A stretch of DNA of 54,027 nt from a virus (IMGVR_UViG_3300027970_000036:1-54027); one strand, 5' to 3'. Positions 1 through 7,382 are shown, numbered from the stretch's first letter. The notes: a model not told the origin generated them from the sequence alone. Translations and numbers: made by a program.

Positions 1-121
1 GGTCCGCTTGTTGTGGTTCATTTTCAGAAGCTGACTGGTCCGCTTGTTGTGGTTCATTTTCAGAAGCTGACTGGTCCGCTTGTTGTGGTTCATTTTCAGA
101 AGCTGACTGGTCCGCTTGTTG
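1..121. repeat. 36-bp tandem repeat inside the left-edge gene
   Basis: Three identical 36-bp copies lie at 1-36, 37-72 and 73-108, with 13 bases of a fourth at 109-121. The period is twelve codons, so copy number can change without breaking the frame. Each unit carries ACTGGTCCGCTTGTTG, which shares a 15-base core with the palindrome at 941-958. The array may extend beyond the window, and short-read assembly may have collapsed it. Confidence 0.95.
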
Positions 122-694
122 GTTAGTTGTATCAGGTTCTTTGCTCGCTTTCATAGCGTCAATTTCTGCTTGCATTTTTTCACGTTCAGCCGTTTGTTCA
201 GCACGAGCTATTTCAAGCATAGCTTGTTCTTTAGCAATACGGATTTGAGCGCGGTCTTTTTCAATCCACGCATCAGAACGCCAGTTTTTACGAACAAGTT
301 TCATACCTTCAACACCTGCGTACTGGGTTAAGCCGTCGCAAGGCAAAAGCATTTTTAACTTGCCAAACGCTTTACGTTCTTTTTCAATTGATTGTGCGAA
401 CTTTTTTACCACCGTTGTGATAATAAATTCATCCGTTGCACCAATCAATTTGAGCTTTCGAATCGCGTCGTCAAGCGCACCCGCTAGCGTTACAAAGCCA
501 GCAGTACGAATTAAATGCGCTTTCACTTCTTCTGCAATAGCTTCACCGTAAAGGATGTTTGCGATTGTTTTACGAGCTGACTGGCCCGCTTCAGTGATTT
601 GTTTTACTGAAAAATCACCTTCCACAAGTGTGTCCGTGTTGTAAGTTACAACGGGGTTTGCAGCAAGTGTTGCGAATGTATTTTTAATGGACAT
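1..694 (-). CDS. Unknown protein with C-terminal 12-residue repeats, cut by the window edge
   Basis: An open frame starts at the ATG complementary to 692-694, with AAAGG eight bases upstream, and runs off the left edge (231 codons visible). The protein begins MSIKNTFATLAANPVVTYNT. Its first ~150 residues look globular and helical, followed by a charged Glu/Lys/Ala stretch that is probably coiled coil (about residues 150-190). It then passes into a tandem repeat of unit QQADQSASENEP. It faces away from all phage genes and has a symmetrical palindromic site in its promoter region, so it is probably controlled separately, perhaps during the plasmid state. I do not recognise the family. If the sequence is circular the frame continues from 54027 down to a stop at 53960-53962. 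Confidence 0.8.
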   Translation of the reverse strand, partial: MSIKNTFATLAANPVVTYNTDTLVEGDFSVKQITEAGQSARKTIANILYGEAIAEEVKAHLIRTAGFVTLAGALDDAIRKLKLIGATDEFIITTVVKKFAQSIEKERKAFGKLKMLLPCDGLTQYAGVEGMKLVRKNWRSDAWIEKDRAQIRIAKEQAMLEIARAEQTAEREKMQAEIDAMKASKEPDTTNQQADQSASENEPQQADQSASENEPQQADQSASENEPQQAD

Positions 695-710
695 GATAAT
701 TACCTTTGTT

Positions 711-759
711 TAGTTGTTATGAAACAACACACGGAATGTGTGCTGTCAGATAACAACTA
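711..759. promoter_or_regulatory. Nested, concentric inverted repeats upstream of the minus-strand gene
   Basis: TAGTTGTTAT at 711-720 and ATAACAACTA at 750-759 form a perfect 10-bp inverted repeat. Exactly centred inside it is CACAC (728-732), five bases, then GTGTG (738-742). Both pairs are centred on 735 with seven-base gaps on each side. The site begins 17 bp before the start codon of the minus-strand gene, in its 5' leader or promoter. It could be a two-dimer operator or a leader hairpin. Confidence 0.6.
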
Positions 760-940
760 ACCAACAAAACGATTTTTTAGATACAGCAAGCCTAAGTAGT
801 TGCGCCTTAAACGCTAACCTGACACCTATAGTGCCTTTCACCCGTGCGGTTGTCCCTGTCATCATTCCATGATTATCGGTTATGCTGTACATTATGCAAT
901 CTAAACTCGCTTGCTAACCCCGCTAGCTGGGGGGATTTAG

Positions 941-958
941 AAGCGGACTGGTCCGCTT
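941..958. promoter_or_regulatory. Perfect 8-bp palindrome, operator candidate
   Basis: AAGCGGACTGGTCCGCTT is an 8+2+8 perfect inverted repeat. It ends nine bases before TTGACA (967-972), a position suited to an operator. Its right half with flank, GACTGGTCCGCTTGT, is identical to 15 bases of the 36-bp coding repeat at 1-121. Confidence 0.55.
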
Positions 959-1187
959 GTAAAACTTTGACACAAAAGAGCTTTATGGCGTTTAGGCGTA
1001 CGGTATATCATACAGGCACGCCACTTCAATTCCAAAAGTCAAGGCATAACTAAAGCATCTAAGCGATACCGCTGCTTGGTTGCTTTGTTGCTGTGCTGCT
1101 TAACTTGTAGCCATTATACCTTGAACCCCACCACAGTTCATACAACCTCACGGCGCATGGGGCTTTATAGGTCTCAAAAACAAATTT

Positions 1188-1215
1188 TTGCAAATTAGGT
1201 TTTTTTGTATATTAT
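1188..1215 (+). promoter_or_regulatory. Sigma70-type promoter for the zinc-ribbon gene
   Basis: TTGCAA at 1188-1193 and TATTAT at 1210-1215 are separated by 16 bp. Transcription would begin about 20 bp before the start codon at 1244. Confidence 0.5.
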
Positions 1216-1243
1216 ACCTACTCCTATACATAAGGTTACTGAG

Positions 1244-1561
1244 ATGAAAAAGTGTTCAACGTGTAATGAGATGAAGCCCCTCGCGGAGTACAGCGTGGTA
1301 AAGCGTAGAGGAAAGCCCTACACGCTAGCTAGATGCCGTGCGTGCAAGCGTGCTTATCAGAAGGAGTACCTGGACAAGAACCCTGCTAAACGTAAAGAGT
1401 TTGGTAATTCTAATGCGGCTGAAATAGCCCGTATGCAGTACAAAGCCAGTGAGAAAGGACGTGAGACAGCTAGGAAGCACCGTGAAGCCAACAAGGACGT
1501 GATAAATGCTAAACGGCGTGAGGCAGAGGCTAAAAAGAGGTTGAAAAGGGCTGAAGGTTAG
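1244..1561 (+). CDS. Small zinc-ribbon protein, function unknown
   Basis: This 105-aa basic protein starts at the ATG at 1244, which has AAGG eight bases upstream. An in-frame codon at 1205 lies in the promoter and is unlikely to be used. Cys4/Cys7 and Cys31/Cys34 form two CxxC knuckles, and the remainder is a Lys/Arg/Glu-rich helix. The same N-terminal ribbon precedes HNH nuclease domains in many phage proteins, but no HNH residues follow here. It may be a stand-alone nucleic-acid-binding protein or a trimmed nuclease. The promoter of the antirepressor lies inside its last codons, so the two genes are closely coupled. Confidence 0.7.
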   Translation: MKKCSTCNEMKPLAEYSVVKRRGKPYTLARCRACKRAYQKEYLDKNPAKRKEFGNSNAAEIARMQYKASEKGRETARKHREANKDVINAKRREAEAKKRLKRAEG

Positions 1562-1570
1562 CTGTATAAT
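1541..1570 (+). promoter_or_regulatory. Strong promoter for the antirepressor leader
   Basis: TTGAAA at 1541-1546, inside the end of the preceding gene, and a perfect TATAAT at 1565-1570 are separated by 18 bp. The start point would be near 1577. That gives a leader of about 120 nt before the antirepressor start codon. Confidence 0.65.
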
Positions 1571-1581
1571 GGTCTTAGAGT

Positions 1582-1678
1582 ATTTAACTAAGGGCGTTCC
1601 AGGTCTATATTAGTTAAATGCTCCTTATCTAACCCTGTTTCCCTGAGTGCTGGAACCACTTTGGAATTCAGGGTTTTT
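1582..1678 (+). ncRNA. Structured leader RNA with terminator-like hairpin before the antirepressor
   Basis: Hairpin 1: ATTTAACTAA (1582-1591) pairs with TTAGTTAAAT (1610-1619). Hairpin 2: AACCCTG plus TTCC (1631-1642) pairs with GGAA and CAGGGTT (1663-1675), followed by a T run, which is an intrinsic-terminator layout. The loop of hairpin 1 holds GTTCCAG (1596-1602), exactly complementary to CTGGAAC (1650-1656) in the loop of hairpin 2. Kissing or alternative pairing is therefore possible. This could be an attenuator, or a processed antisense RNA in the manner of c4 of P1/P7/P22. I do not see the c4 consensus itself. Confidence 0.55.
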
Positions 1679-1697
1679 TATTTTATGGAGATTCAAA

Positions 1698-2504
1698 ATG
1701 CAAGAGTTAGTAAAAGTACAACCCGTAGTAATTGGTGGCGAAGAAGTGAATGCAGTTAATGCTCGTGACTTGCACGCTCGTTTGGAAGTAAAGACAGATT
1801 TTTCTGATTGGATTAAGGGCAGAATCGCAAAATTTGACTTTTTGCAAGGTGTTGATTTTATTGATCCCGAAAAAAAAGGAACGCTAGAATCAATGACTTA
1901 CGGAAAGGGCAAAATTGAGTATTTCATCACATTGGACATGGCAAAAGAATTGTCGATGGTGGAAAACAACGAACAAGGTAAAATCGCTCGGAAGTATTTC
2001 ATCGCAGTGGAGAAAGCATTCAAGAACCAAAAACCTGTCATTCCTGAATTTCCGTTAATCCGTGAAGAATTTTACAAAACGTTGGAAGATTCATTAGCCC
2101 TTGGCTACCCTCGTCACCAAGCATTAGAAACAGCAACAGCCGCGTTTAATGGGTTTTACGGTACGGATGTGGTGAAGTACATGGGTTTCCCGAATGAAAA
2201 GACCAAGTATTACACGTTGCGTGAGATTTGGGAGTCAATTCCGTACCCTGACGACAAGTTTGAAGATGCAAAACACTGGATGATTAACGTTTTGAGATAT
2301 TATGGGTATGTCACAGAAGTATCCATCTCCAAAACAAAGAGATTTTTTGCTTGCACAACGAAGGGAGAGTGGCACTGCACTAACGTTAAAGCCAACTTTT
2401 ACGACATTGGTTGGTGTAGTTGCTTGCGTGAGGAGATTATGAGAACGCATGATGAACGCCGAGAAGAAACGCCAGCGTATGTTTTGAGGTTAGCCCGAAG
2501 ATAG
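1698..2504 (+). CDS. AntA-type antirepressor
   Basis: The start is the ATG at 1698, seven bases after GGAG. An earlier in-frame codon (1647) lies inside the leader terminator. Residues ~15-95 carry the AntA/AntB signature, with VNARDLHARLEVKTDFSDWI then FLQGVDF. That domain occurs in phage antirepressors such as those of the P1 family. The C-terminal ~130 residues are unlike anything I can name and may contact the repressor. The expected role is to inactivate a prophage repressor and switch on lytic growth. No cognate repressor is recognisable in the window. Expression is probably gated by the structured leader just upstream. Confidence 0.75.
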   Translation: MQELVKVQPVVIGGEEVNAVNARDLHARLEVKTDFSDWIKGRIAKFDFLQGVDFIDPEKKGTLESMTYGKGKIEYFITLDMAKELSMVENNEQGKIARKYFIAVEKAFKNQKPVIPEFPLIREEFYKTLEDSLALGYPRHQALETATAAFNGFYGTDVVKYMGFPNEKTKYYTLREIWESIPYPDDKFEDAKHWMINVLRYYGYVTEVSISKTKRFFACTTKGEWHCTNVKANFYDIGWCSCLREEIMRTHDERREETPAYVLRLARR

Positions 2505-2542
2505 AAATGTTGTAAAAAAGCTACTTTTGTTGTAAAAAGTGT

Positions 2543-2571
2543 ACCTCACAAATTCGTTTGTGGGGTATAAT
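2543..2571 (+). promoter_or_regulatory. TTCG hairpin fused to a TATAAT promoter
   Basis: ACCTCACAAA (2543-2552), a TTCG tetraloop and TTTGTGGGGT (2557-2566) form a ten-pair stem with one wobble. The stem's last base is the first T of a perfect TATAAT (2566-2571). No good -35 is visible at the right distance. The ATG of the next gene is only seven bases after the -10, so its mRNA would be nearly leaderless. The hairpin could end the antirepressor transcript or act as an operator. Confidence 0.55.
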
Positions 2572-2578
2572 AGTGTCT

Positions 2579-3010
2579 ATGAACTTTACAATAAAAGAAG
2601 TAGTTGAATACTTAGAGAAGCATTTTAAGTATGCCGAGCATGAGGAGCGAGTTAAGCTGGCGGCTTTACTCAATGTGAGCTATACTGCGCCCCTAGTTTT
2701 GAACCCTGAGGATTTCCGAATTGATTCCACGGTAGACATACTGGAGGAGGTCAAGGCGCAGATGCAGATGGTGAGAATGATGCGGACGCAGATTTTGAAC
2801 CAAGGAATAAATGCGAGTGCGAAGGAGCTTCAGTCATTAGTTGCCACGTCCACTTCCTTGTTTGGGATGTTAACGAAGTATTCAGTAGACATTATCAATC
2901 AGGATAGGATTAAGGCGATAGAGGCAGCGGTGTTAGAGGTAGTAAAGGACTGGGCGAAGGAAGCACAGGATAAGTTTTTTGCGAAGTTAGAAGAGTTATT
3001 AAATGAGTAA
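2579..3010 (+). CDS. Possible terminase small subunit
   Basis: This 143-aa protein begins at the ATG at 2579. There is no ribosome-binding site and the -10 box is seven bases upstream, so translation is probably leaderless. An in-frame TTG at 2558 lies inside the promoter and is rejected. The protein is helical: residues ~50-143 are heptad-rich with many Glu/Lys/Gln, and an acidic tail ends ELLNE. Its size, helical content and place as first gene of the packaging operon fit a small terminase subunit that would recognise phage DNA and feed TerL. No DNA-binding motif is obvious, so this is inferred mainly from context. Its stop overlaps the next gene by eight bases. Confidence 0.5.
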   Translation: MNFTIKEVVEYLEKHFKYAEHEERVKLAALLNVSYTAPLVLNPEDFRIDSTVDILEEVKAQMQMVRMMRTQILNQGINASAKELQSLVATSTSLFGMLTKYSVDIINQDRIKAIEAAVLEVVKDWAKEAQDKFFAKLEELLNE

Positions 3011-3539
3011 TCTAGTTATAAGAGCAGTAACGCCAATATCAATGCTTGTGAAAAGAGTGATGGGTTTGGACTTTACTGTTGTGAAACGGCATATAGATAT
3101 GTTGGAGATGGTAAAATCAACGCAGGGTGAAACTGAGCAGTTGATGGGATATTTACAGCATAGACCAGAAGAGTGGGTGGTACTTGATGAGAAACACCCT
3201 TGGTATTTCGCCGCGACTAATAGCACAGATACATTACTGAGGCACTCGCTAGACCACGCCACTTACCTTGTTCATTTGCGTAGCAGATGGATGATGATTG
3301 GAAATTACGGGGCTACGGGACTGGAAGTAGTCCCTGCCATATTCCTTTTCACCGAACACGCGCGAGATGGGTTAGCTGTCAGTTTTTACCGAGTGTTGGG
3401 TGGAGGGAGTTTGGCACCTTCTTGGATTGAGAAGATGAAAGAACTGGTGCAATATGTGATTACGACTCACCAGGAAGCTGTTTTACCTGTGGAGCGAAGC
3501 ACGCCTTATGATGAAATGTATAAAGTAAACTATGGATGA
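3003..3539 (+). CDS. Unknown protein in the packaging operon
   Basis: This 178-aa protein is translationally coupled to the gene before it (ATGAGTAA overlap) and overlaps the next gene by eight bases. It is mixed alpha/beta with many aromatic and His residues, and the middle reads WMMIGNYGATGLEVVPAIFL. I see no signal peptide, zinc site or nucleotide-binding motif, and do not recognise the family. The tight overlaps on both sides show it belongs to the terminase transcript. Confidence 0.7.
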   Translation: MSNLVIRAVTPISMLVKRVMGLDFTVVKRHIDMLEMVKSTQGETEQLMGYLQHRPEEWVVLDEKHPWYFAATNSTDTLLRHSLDHATYLVHLRSRWMMIGNYGATGLEVVPAIFLFTEHARDGLAVSFYRVLGGGSLAPSWIEKMKELVQYVITTHQEAVLPVERSTPYDEMYKVNYG

Positions 3540-3747
3540 TTTAGATCAAGCGCGAGAAATAAGTGACTTTTACATGGAAGTTGCGTTAAAAAGGCACAGA
3601 AGTTACCAAAGAGTGGTTAAATCTACGGGTTTTTGTGAAGAATGTGGGGTAAATATCCCTCAAGCACGAATAAATGCCATAAATGCGGTAACTTGCTTGA
3701 CTTGTGCAATAGAAGAAGAAGAACAAAGGTTAAAGAAGTATGCTTAA
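3532..3747 (+). CDS. TraR/DksA-like C4 zinc-finger protein
   Basis: The 71-aa protein has Cys35, Cys38, Cys55 and Cys58 in the spacing of the DksA/TraR zinc finger (FCEECG ... TCLTCA), with a helix before and a charged helix after. Its length is close to plasmid and phage TraR (about 73 aa). TraR-family proteins enter the secondary channel of RNA polymerase and change promoter use without ppGpp. Here it sits directly before terL and overlaps it by eight bases, so it would be made with the late genes. Whether it keeps the acidic tip residues needed for activity was not tested; the N-terminal DDLDQA is compatible. Confidence 0.8.
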   Translation: MDDLDQAREISDFYMEVALKRHRSYQRVVKSTGFCEECGVNIPQARINAINAVTCLTCAIEEEEQRLKKYA

Positions 3748-5476
3748 CCCGATTTCCCGCGAATTTGTAAACCGCTTGCGGGATAGTGCTGCAAGAACTT
3801 CGGCATTAGGTCGGTTAAGTGATTGGTTAATGTCAAATACTACTTTGCACGGAAAACCCTACTCATTTAAAGACCATGAGTTCCAAAAAGCCCTCCTCGA
3901 TGAAAAACACCCCAATGTCTGTATCATTAAACCCTCTCAAGTGGGCTTATCTGAGACCATAGCTCGCCTCGTAATTGGCTTCTTAGCCGTCCAGAACAAC
4001 TCCACAGCTATTTACACCCTGCCAACCGTAAACGAGGCTCTGCGCTTCGTTAAAGCCCGAATTGACCCTGTTATCGAAAGCTCTCAGTACATTAAAGGTA
4101 TCATGAGTACAGGGAACGACAGTTCTTCGTTCAAGAAGATTGGTGGTTCTGCTTTTTATGCTGCGGGGACGTTCGGTAAGGATTTAATTTCAATCCCATC
4201 TGACATAATTGCGTGCGATGAAATTGACTTTTCAAACCCATCGGTACTGAAGTCTGCGGAATCTCGTTTGTCACATAGTCGTTTTCTACATGAGGAGTTA
4301 GGCATTCGTGGCATTCGTCGGTGGTTATCTACCCCGTCAGTCACAGGTGTGGGCATTAGTGCTATGTTTGAACGGTCAGATAAGCGTCGAAGACTTGTGA
4401 AGTGTAAGCATTGCGCTGATTGGTTCTTTCCCAACTTTTTAGAAAACGTGGTGGTTCAGGGTTATGACAGACCTTTTTCCAACTTAACCGCAGAAGACGT
4501 TACAGACTTGGATGGTAGAGGGCTGCTCTCCACGGCAAGACTATTATGCCCACATTGTCACGGTGTTATCACACAAGCTAATTTGAGTGACGAGTATCGA
4601 GATTGGGTTGCAGAATTTCCGTCTATCGTTGCTTACCGAGGCTACGCTGTTTCTCCATACGATTTACCTGCTTACCATAGCAGCGAGAGTTTACTCCGCA
4701 AACGTATTGAGTATGGCAATGAAGAATCTCAGTTTTACAACTACTCATTAGGCTTACCTTATGATAGTTCAACCAACAGCATTAGTGCTGATGCCGTAAG
4801 ACAAAACACAACGTTGAGTCCAATTAACCCTGGTAATCCCTTGTCTGGTGCGGTGCTTGGCTTAGACGTTGGCAAAACGTCATGGATAACCATTGCAAAA
4901 CCTGTTCGAGTAAATGGCGTTTCAGAACTTCATGTTCTTTGGGCAGAGCAAGTCAGGGTAGAAGATGACAACCTTTACACTACTGTGGTTGAGCGTATTA
5001 AGCAGTTTGGTGTAACACGCGCGGTAGTCGATTCGGCACCGTACTTTGACACGATAATACGCATACAAGCGGCATTGCCAGAAGGTTTGGTATTGCCCTG
5101 TTCTTACACTCTGACAGACCGTAAGTTGCCGTCATATCTTGTTCAAGAGAACACCTGGACAGTCTCGGCTAACAGAACAAAGTGCTTTGATTTACTTGCT
5201 AAAAACATCAATTCTGGCAAAGTAAAGTTTGCTACGTTTTCAGAAATGGGAACGATGTCGCAACATTTACAAAATATCAAAAGGGTCGAACGACGAGAAG
5301 AAGGCGAGTTAATATCTGCTTCGTGGGTAAAAACGGGTTCAGATCACTACGCCCACTCGTTAGGTTACGCAGCTATGGCTTCCCAAATGGTTGAAGCAGG
5401 TGAATATACTAATTTTTCCCCCAGCGTATCTATTAGACAAGCGGTTGTTGGAAGGGTTCATGAGAAAACATACTAA
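3740..5476 (+). CDS. terL: Terminase large subunit, GpA family
   Basis: At 578 aa this fits the lambda GpA/TerL family, the motor and nuclease that cuts concatemers and pumps DNA into the prohead. The ATPase part has a Walker-A-like KPSQVGLSE at residues 64-72 and Walker B IIACDEIDF with Asp160/Glu161. A zinc-ribbon typical of this family uses Cys222/Cys225 and Cys270/Cys273. The nuclease part contains LGLDVGK (Asp376) and AVVDSAPYF (Asp431). The start overlaps the TraR-like gene, and the portal gene follows after eleven bases. Confidence 0.93.
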   Translation: MLNPISREFVNRLRDSAARTSALGRLSDWLMSNTTLHGKPYSFKDHEFQKALLDEKHPNVCIIKPSQVGLSETIARLVIGFLAVQNNSTAIYTLPTVNEALRFVKARIDPVIESSQYIKGIMSTGNDSSSFKKIGGSAFYAAGTFGKDLISIPSDIIACDEIDFSNPSVLKSAESRLSHSRFLHEELGIRGIRRWLSTPSVTGVGISAMFERSDKRRRLVKCKHCADWFFPNFLENVVVQGYDRPFSNLTAEDVTDLDGRGLLSTARLLCPHCHGVITQANLSDEYRDWVAEFPSIVAYRGYAVSPYDLPAYHSSESLLRKRIEYGNEESQFYNYSLGLPYDSSTNSISADAVRQNTTLSPINPGNPLSGAVLGLDVGKTSWITIAKPVRVNGVSELHVLWAEQVRVEDDNLYTTVVERIKQFGVTRAVVDSAPYFDTIIRIQAALPEGLVLPCSYTLTDRKLPSYLVQENTWTVSANRTKCFDLLAKNINSGKVKFATFSEMGTMSQHLQNIKRVERREEGELISASWVKTGSDHYAHSLGYAAMASQMVEAGEYTNFSPSVSIRQAVVGRVHEKTY

Positions 5477-5487
5477 AAGGATATAAC

Positions 5488-6954
5488 ATGGCACAAACGA
5501 TAGACGCAACCGTAAAATTAAACAAGCTCGTAGTTGGTACTCAGGCACCAGGTGAAACAACGGGCAAGTCCAAAGACACAAAGTTATCCAATACCAATAC
5601 CAGTTACTTCAACCAGAGCGTTGCCCAATTACGTCAGGCAGGGAACGAACTAGCAGCTATTCGGCAGCTTGCACGAGTAAACCCAGACGTATCGGCAACG
5701 GTAGCGGCATTAGTAAGAACAGCAAACACCAAAGTGAATTATCGAGTGTATGACTCGGCTCACCAGCTTTCACCTGACGGTTCTACCCTGTTAAGGTCAA
5801 TTCTCAACCGTTTAGCTTACCAGTTCGACTACACAACAGGGTATGACGATAGGTTATCAATGGCGGGGCTAATAGAGTCCTTATTACGCGGTGTTATTCT
5901 AAACGGCAGTGCCGCAGCAGAGTTGGTATTAGATAAAGCACGATTACCTTATGCGTTAAAACCGAATTCAACTGAGAAATTACTGTGGGTAGTATCAGGC
6001 ACAGCGGACGGTATCACACAGAAACTAATCCCAAGATACTCGAGTCAGAAGGGTAACATTGATTTAGACACCCCAACGTTCTTCTATGCTGCGCTGGATT
6101 ATGACCCCACAGCAGCTTATACATACTCCCCAATTGAACCTGCAATTAACTCCGCTATTTATCACTCAGAGGTTGTCGAGGATATTAGACGAGTAGTGAA
6201 CCGTTCAGGGCATAGTCGTTTATCCGTTAAAATCAATTACGAAGACTTAGCCAAAGCAGCACCAATGGAAGTGCGCGGTGATGCGAAGTTACTACACACA
6301 TGGATGGAAGAGATCCGAACCAGTGTGGTGCAAGAAATTGAAAACCTAAAAGCAGAAAGTGCAATTGTAACGTTTTCAAACGTGGAAACAGATTACTTAA
6401 CGTCACAAATTGGTGCTGCGTCAGATTACACGGGACTTATTGCAATTATTGATTCTATTCTTGCCACGTCGTTAAAAGTGCCGCAGTCTGTAATTGGTAA
6501 AGGTACAGGGACACAGAACACGGCATCGACTGAGAGCTTATTGTTCATCCAACAAGCCGCTGGAATGCAACAACCTGTTGAGACTATTCTTTCACGCGCC
6601 TTAACCCTGGCGTGCCGTTTAGTGGGCTTTGATGGGTATGTAGAAGCCAAGTTCAGCCCGATTGCGTTACGACCTGCTGTGGAGCTTGAAAGTTTCTACA
6701 TGATGCAGCAACAGCGAGTTTTAGAACAATTGAGCTATGGGTTCATCTCAGATTCAGAAGCGGCAATGTTGATGGATACGGGTGAATTAAGCCCAACGTT
6801 CAAACCGTTATCAGGTACAGGGTTTTTAACCCAAAGTGCTGATGTGTTATCTACAAATACGGATGCGAACCCAGCCACACGGGCAGCTTCACCGATGCAG
6901 GGTGGTAAATCACCTAAATCTGCGGGTGGTAAAGATAACAAGGCAAAGCCATGA
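5488..6954 (+). CDS. Portal protein
   Basis: This 488-aa protein starts behind AAAGGAT and directly follows terL. It carries portal-like features: a central segment with YTYSPIEPAI, then LKVPQSVIGKGTG followed by NTASTESLLF, and a Gly/Lys/Pro-rich disordered tail. It would form the dodecameric ring at one head vertex through which TerL moves DNA and to which the neck proteins (14930-16449) attach. A promoter begins in the spacer immediately after its stop codon. Confidence 0.85.
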   Translation: MAQTIDATVKLNKLVVGTQAPGETTGKSKDTKLSNTNTSYFNQSVAQLRQAGNELAAIRQLARVNPDVSATVAALVRTANTKVNYRVYDSAHQLSPDGSTLLRSILNRLAYQFDYTTGYDDRLSMAGLIESLLRGVILNGSAAAELVLDKARLPYALKPNSTEKLLWVVSGTADGITQKLIPRYSSQKGNIDLDTPTFFYAALDYDPTAAYTYSPIEPAINSAIYHSEVVEDIRRVVNRSGHSRLSVKINYEDLAKAAPMEVRGDAKLLHTWMEEIRTSVVQEIENLKAESAIVTFSNVETDYLTSQIGAASDYTGLIAIIDSILATSLKVPQSVIGKGTGTQNTASTESLLFIQQAAGMQQPVETILSRALTLACRLVGFDGYVEAKFSPIALRPAVELESFYMMQQQRVLEQLSYGFISDSEAAMLMDTGELSPTFKPLSGTGFLTQSADVLSTNTDANPATRAASPMQGGKSPKSAGGKDNKAKP

Positions 6955-6958
6955 TAAG

Positions 6959-6987
6959 TTGTACAATCCACCAGACTAGAGTATAAT
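6959..6987 (+). promoter_or_regulatory. Near-consensus sigma70 promoter before the lysis-like genes
   Basis: TTGTAC (6959-6964), exactly 17 bp, then TATAAT (6982-6987). A second TATAAT follows at 6994-6999. The M15 peptidase start codon is at 7014, behind AGGAG. This allows transcription of the peptidase group independent of upstream read-through. Confidence 0.7.
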
Positions 6988-7013
6988 TCCCGCTATAATA
7001 TCAGGAGAATACT

Positions 7014-7382
7014 ATGCCTACAGGATTTACAGGTTCAGCACATTTTAAACCCTCCGAATTCGCATGCAGATGTTGTGGAAAAGGTGCAATTAAGATGAAC
7101 CCAAAGTTGATTGAGTTATTAGAAGCTATTCGGATTAAGCTGGATGCCCCGATTCAGATACTCTCTGGGTACCGTTGTGAATCCCACAACCGTGCTTGTG
7201 GGGGCAAAATAAAATCTCAGCACTTGTTAGGAAACGCAGTAGACATCAAAACAACGAAGATGGGTCCGCATGACTTCTATAACTGGTTAGAAGATAACTT
7301 CGTCATTCCAGGTCATGGAAAGTATAACGGGTTCAATCATATTGATGTGCGAAGAAGCGGTCACGTCCGATGGGAGGGTTAA
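7014..7382 (+). CDS. M15-family peptidase, probable endolysin
   Basis: The 122-aa protein matches the short zinc D-Ala-D-Ala carboxypeptidase-like enzymes (Peptidase_M15_3). It has SGYRCESHN, then SQHLLGNAVDI with zinc ligands His70 and Asp77, and His109 in GFNHIDVR. The N-terminal HFKPSEFACRCCG is typical of this family. It would cut peptidoglycan cross-links at lysis. It has no signal peptide, so it would need a holin or other route to the periplasm. It sits between portal and protease, an unusual place for an endolysin, and has its own promoter. Confidence 0.88.
   Translation: MPTGFTGSAHFKPSEFACRCCGKGAIKMNPKLIELLEAIRIKLDAPIQILSGYRCESHNRACGGKIKSQHLLGNAVDIKTTKMGPHDFYNWLEDNFVIPGHGKYNGFNHIDVRRSGHVRWEG

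Larger units (their letters stand above)
695..1243. other. Non-coding divergent control region
   Basis: About 550 bp separate the minus-strand gene from the first plus-strand gene. I see no convincing coding frame. It holds the nested repeat at 711-759, a CCCC/GGGG hairpin near 917-934, the palindrome at 941-958 and a perfect -35 hexamer TTGACA at 967-972 with only a weak -10 (about 991-996). The promoter of the next gene is at 1188-1215. The rest shows nothing I can name. Confidence 0.6.

Noticed and set aside
1-121. 36-bp repeats as a CRISPR array
   Set aside because: The copies are directly adjacent with no spacers and lie in frame in a gene.
1-121. Pasteurellaceae DNA uptake sequence (ACAAGCGGT type)
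   Set aside because: The repeat reads ACAAGCGGAC, missing the consensus by a base, and is explained by the coding repeat; no enrichment elsewhere.
844-1053. 69-codon open frame in the left control region
   Set aside because: It starts with GTG without a ribosome site, has no protein-like composition, and crosses the palindrome and -35 box; better read as non-coding.
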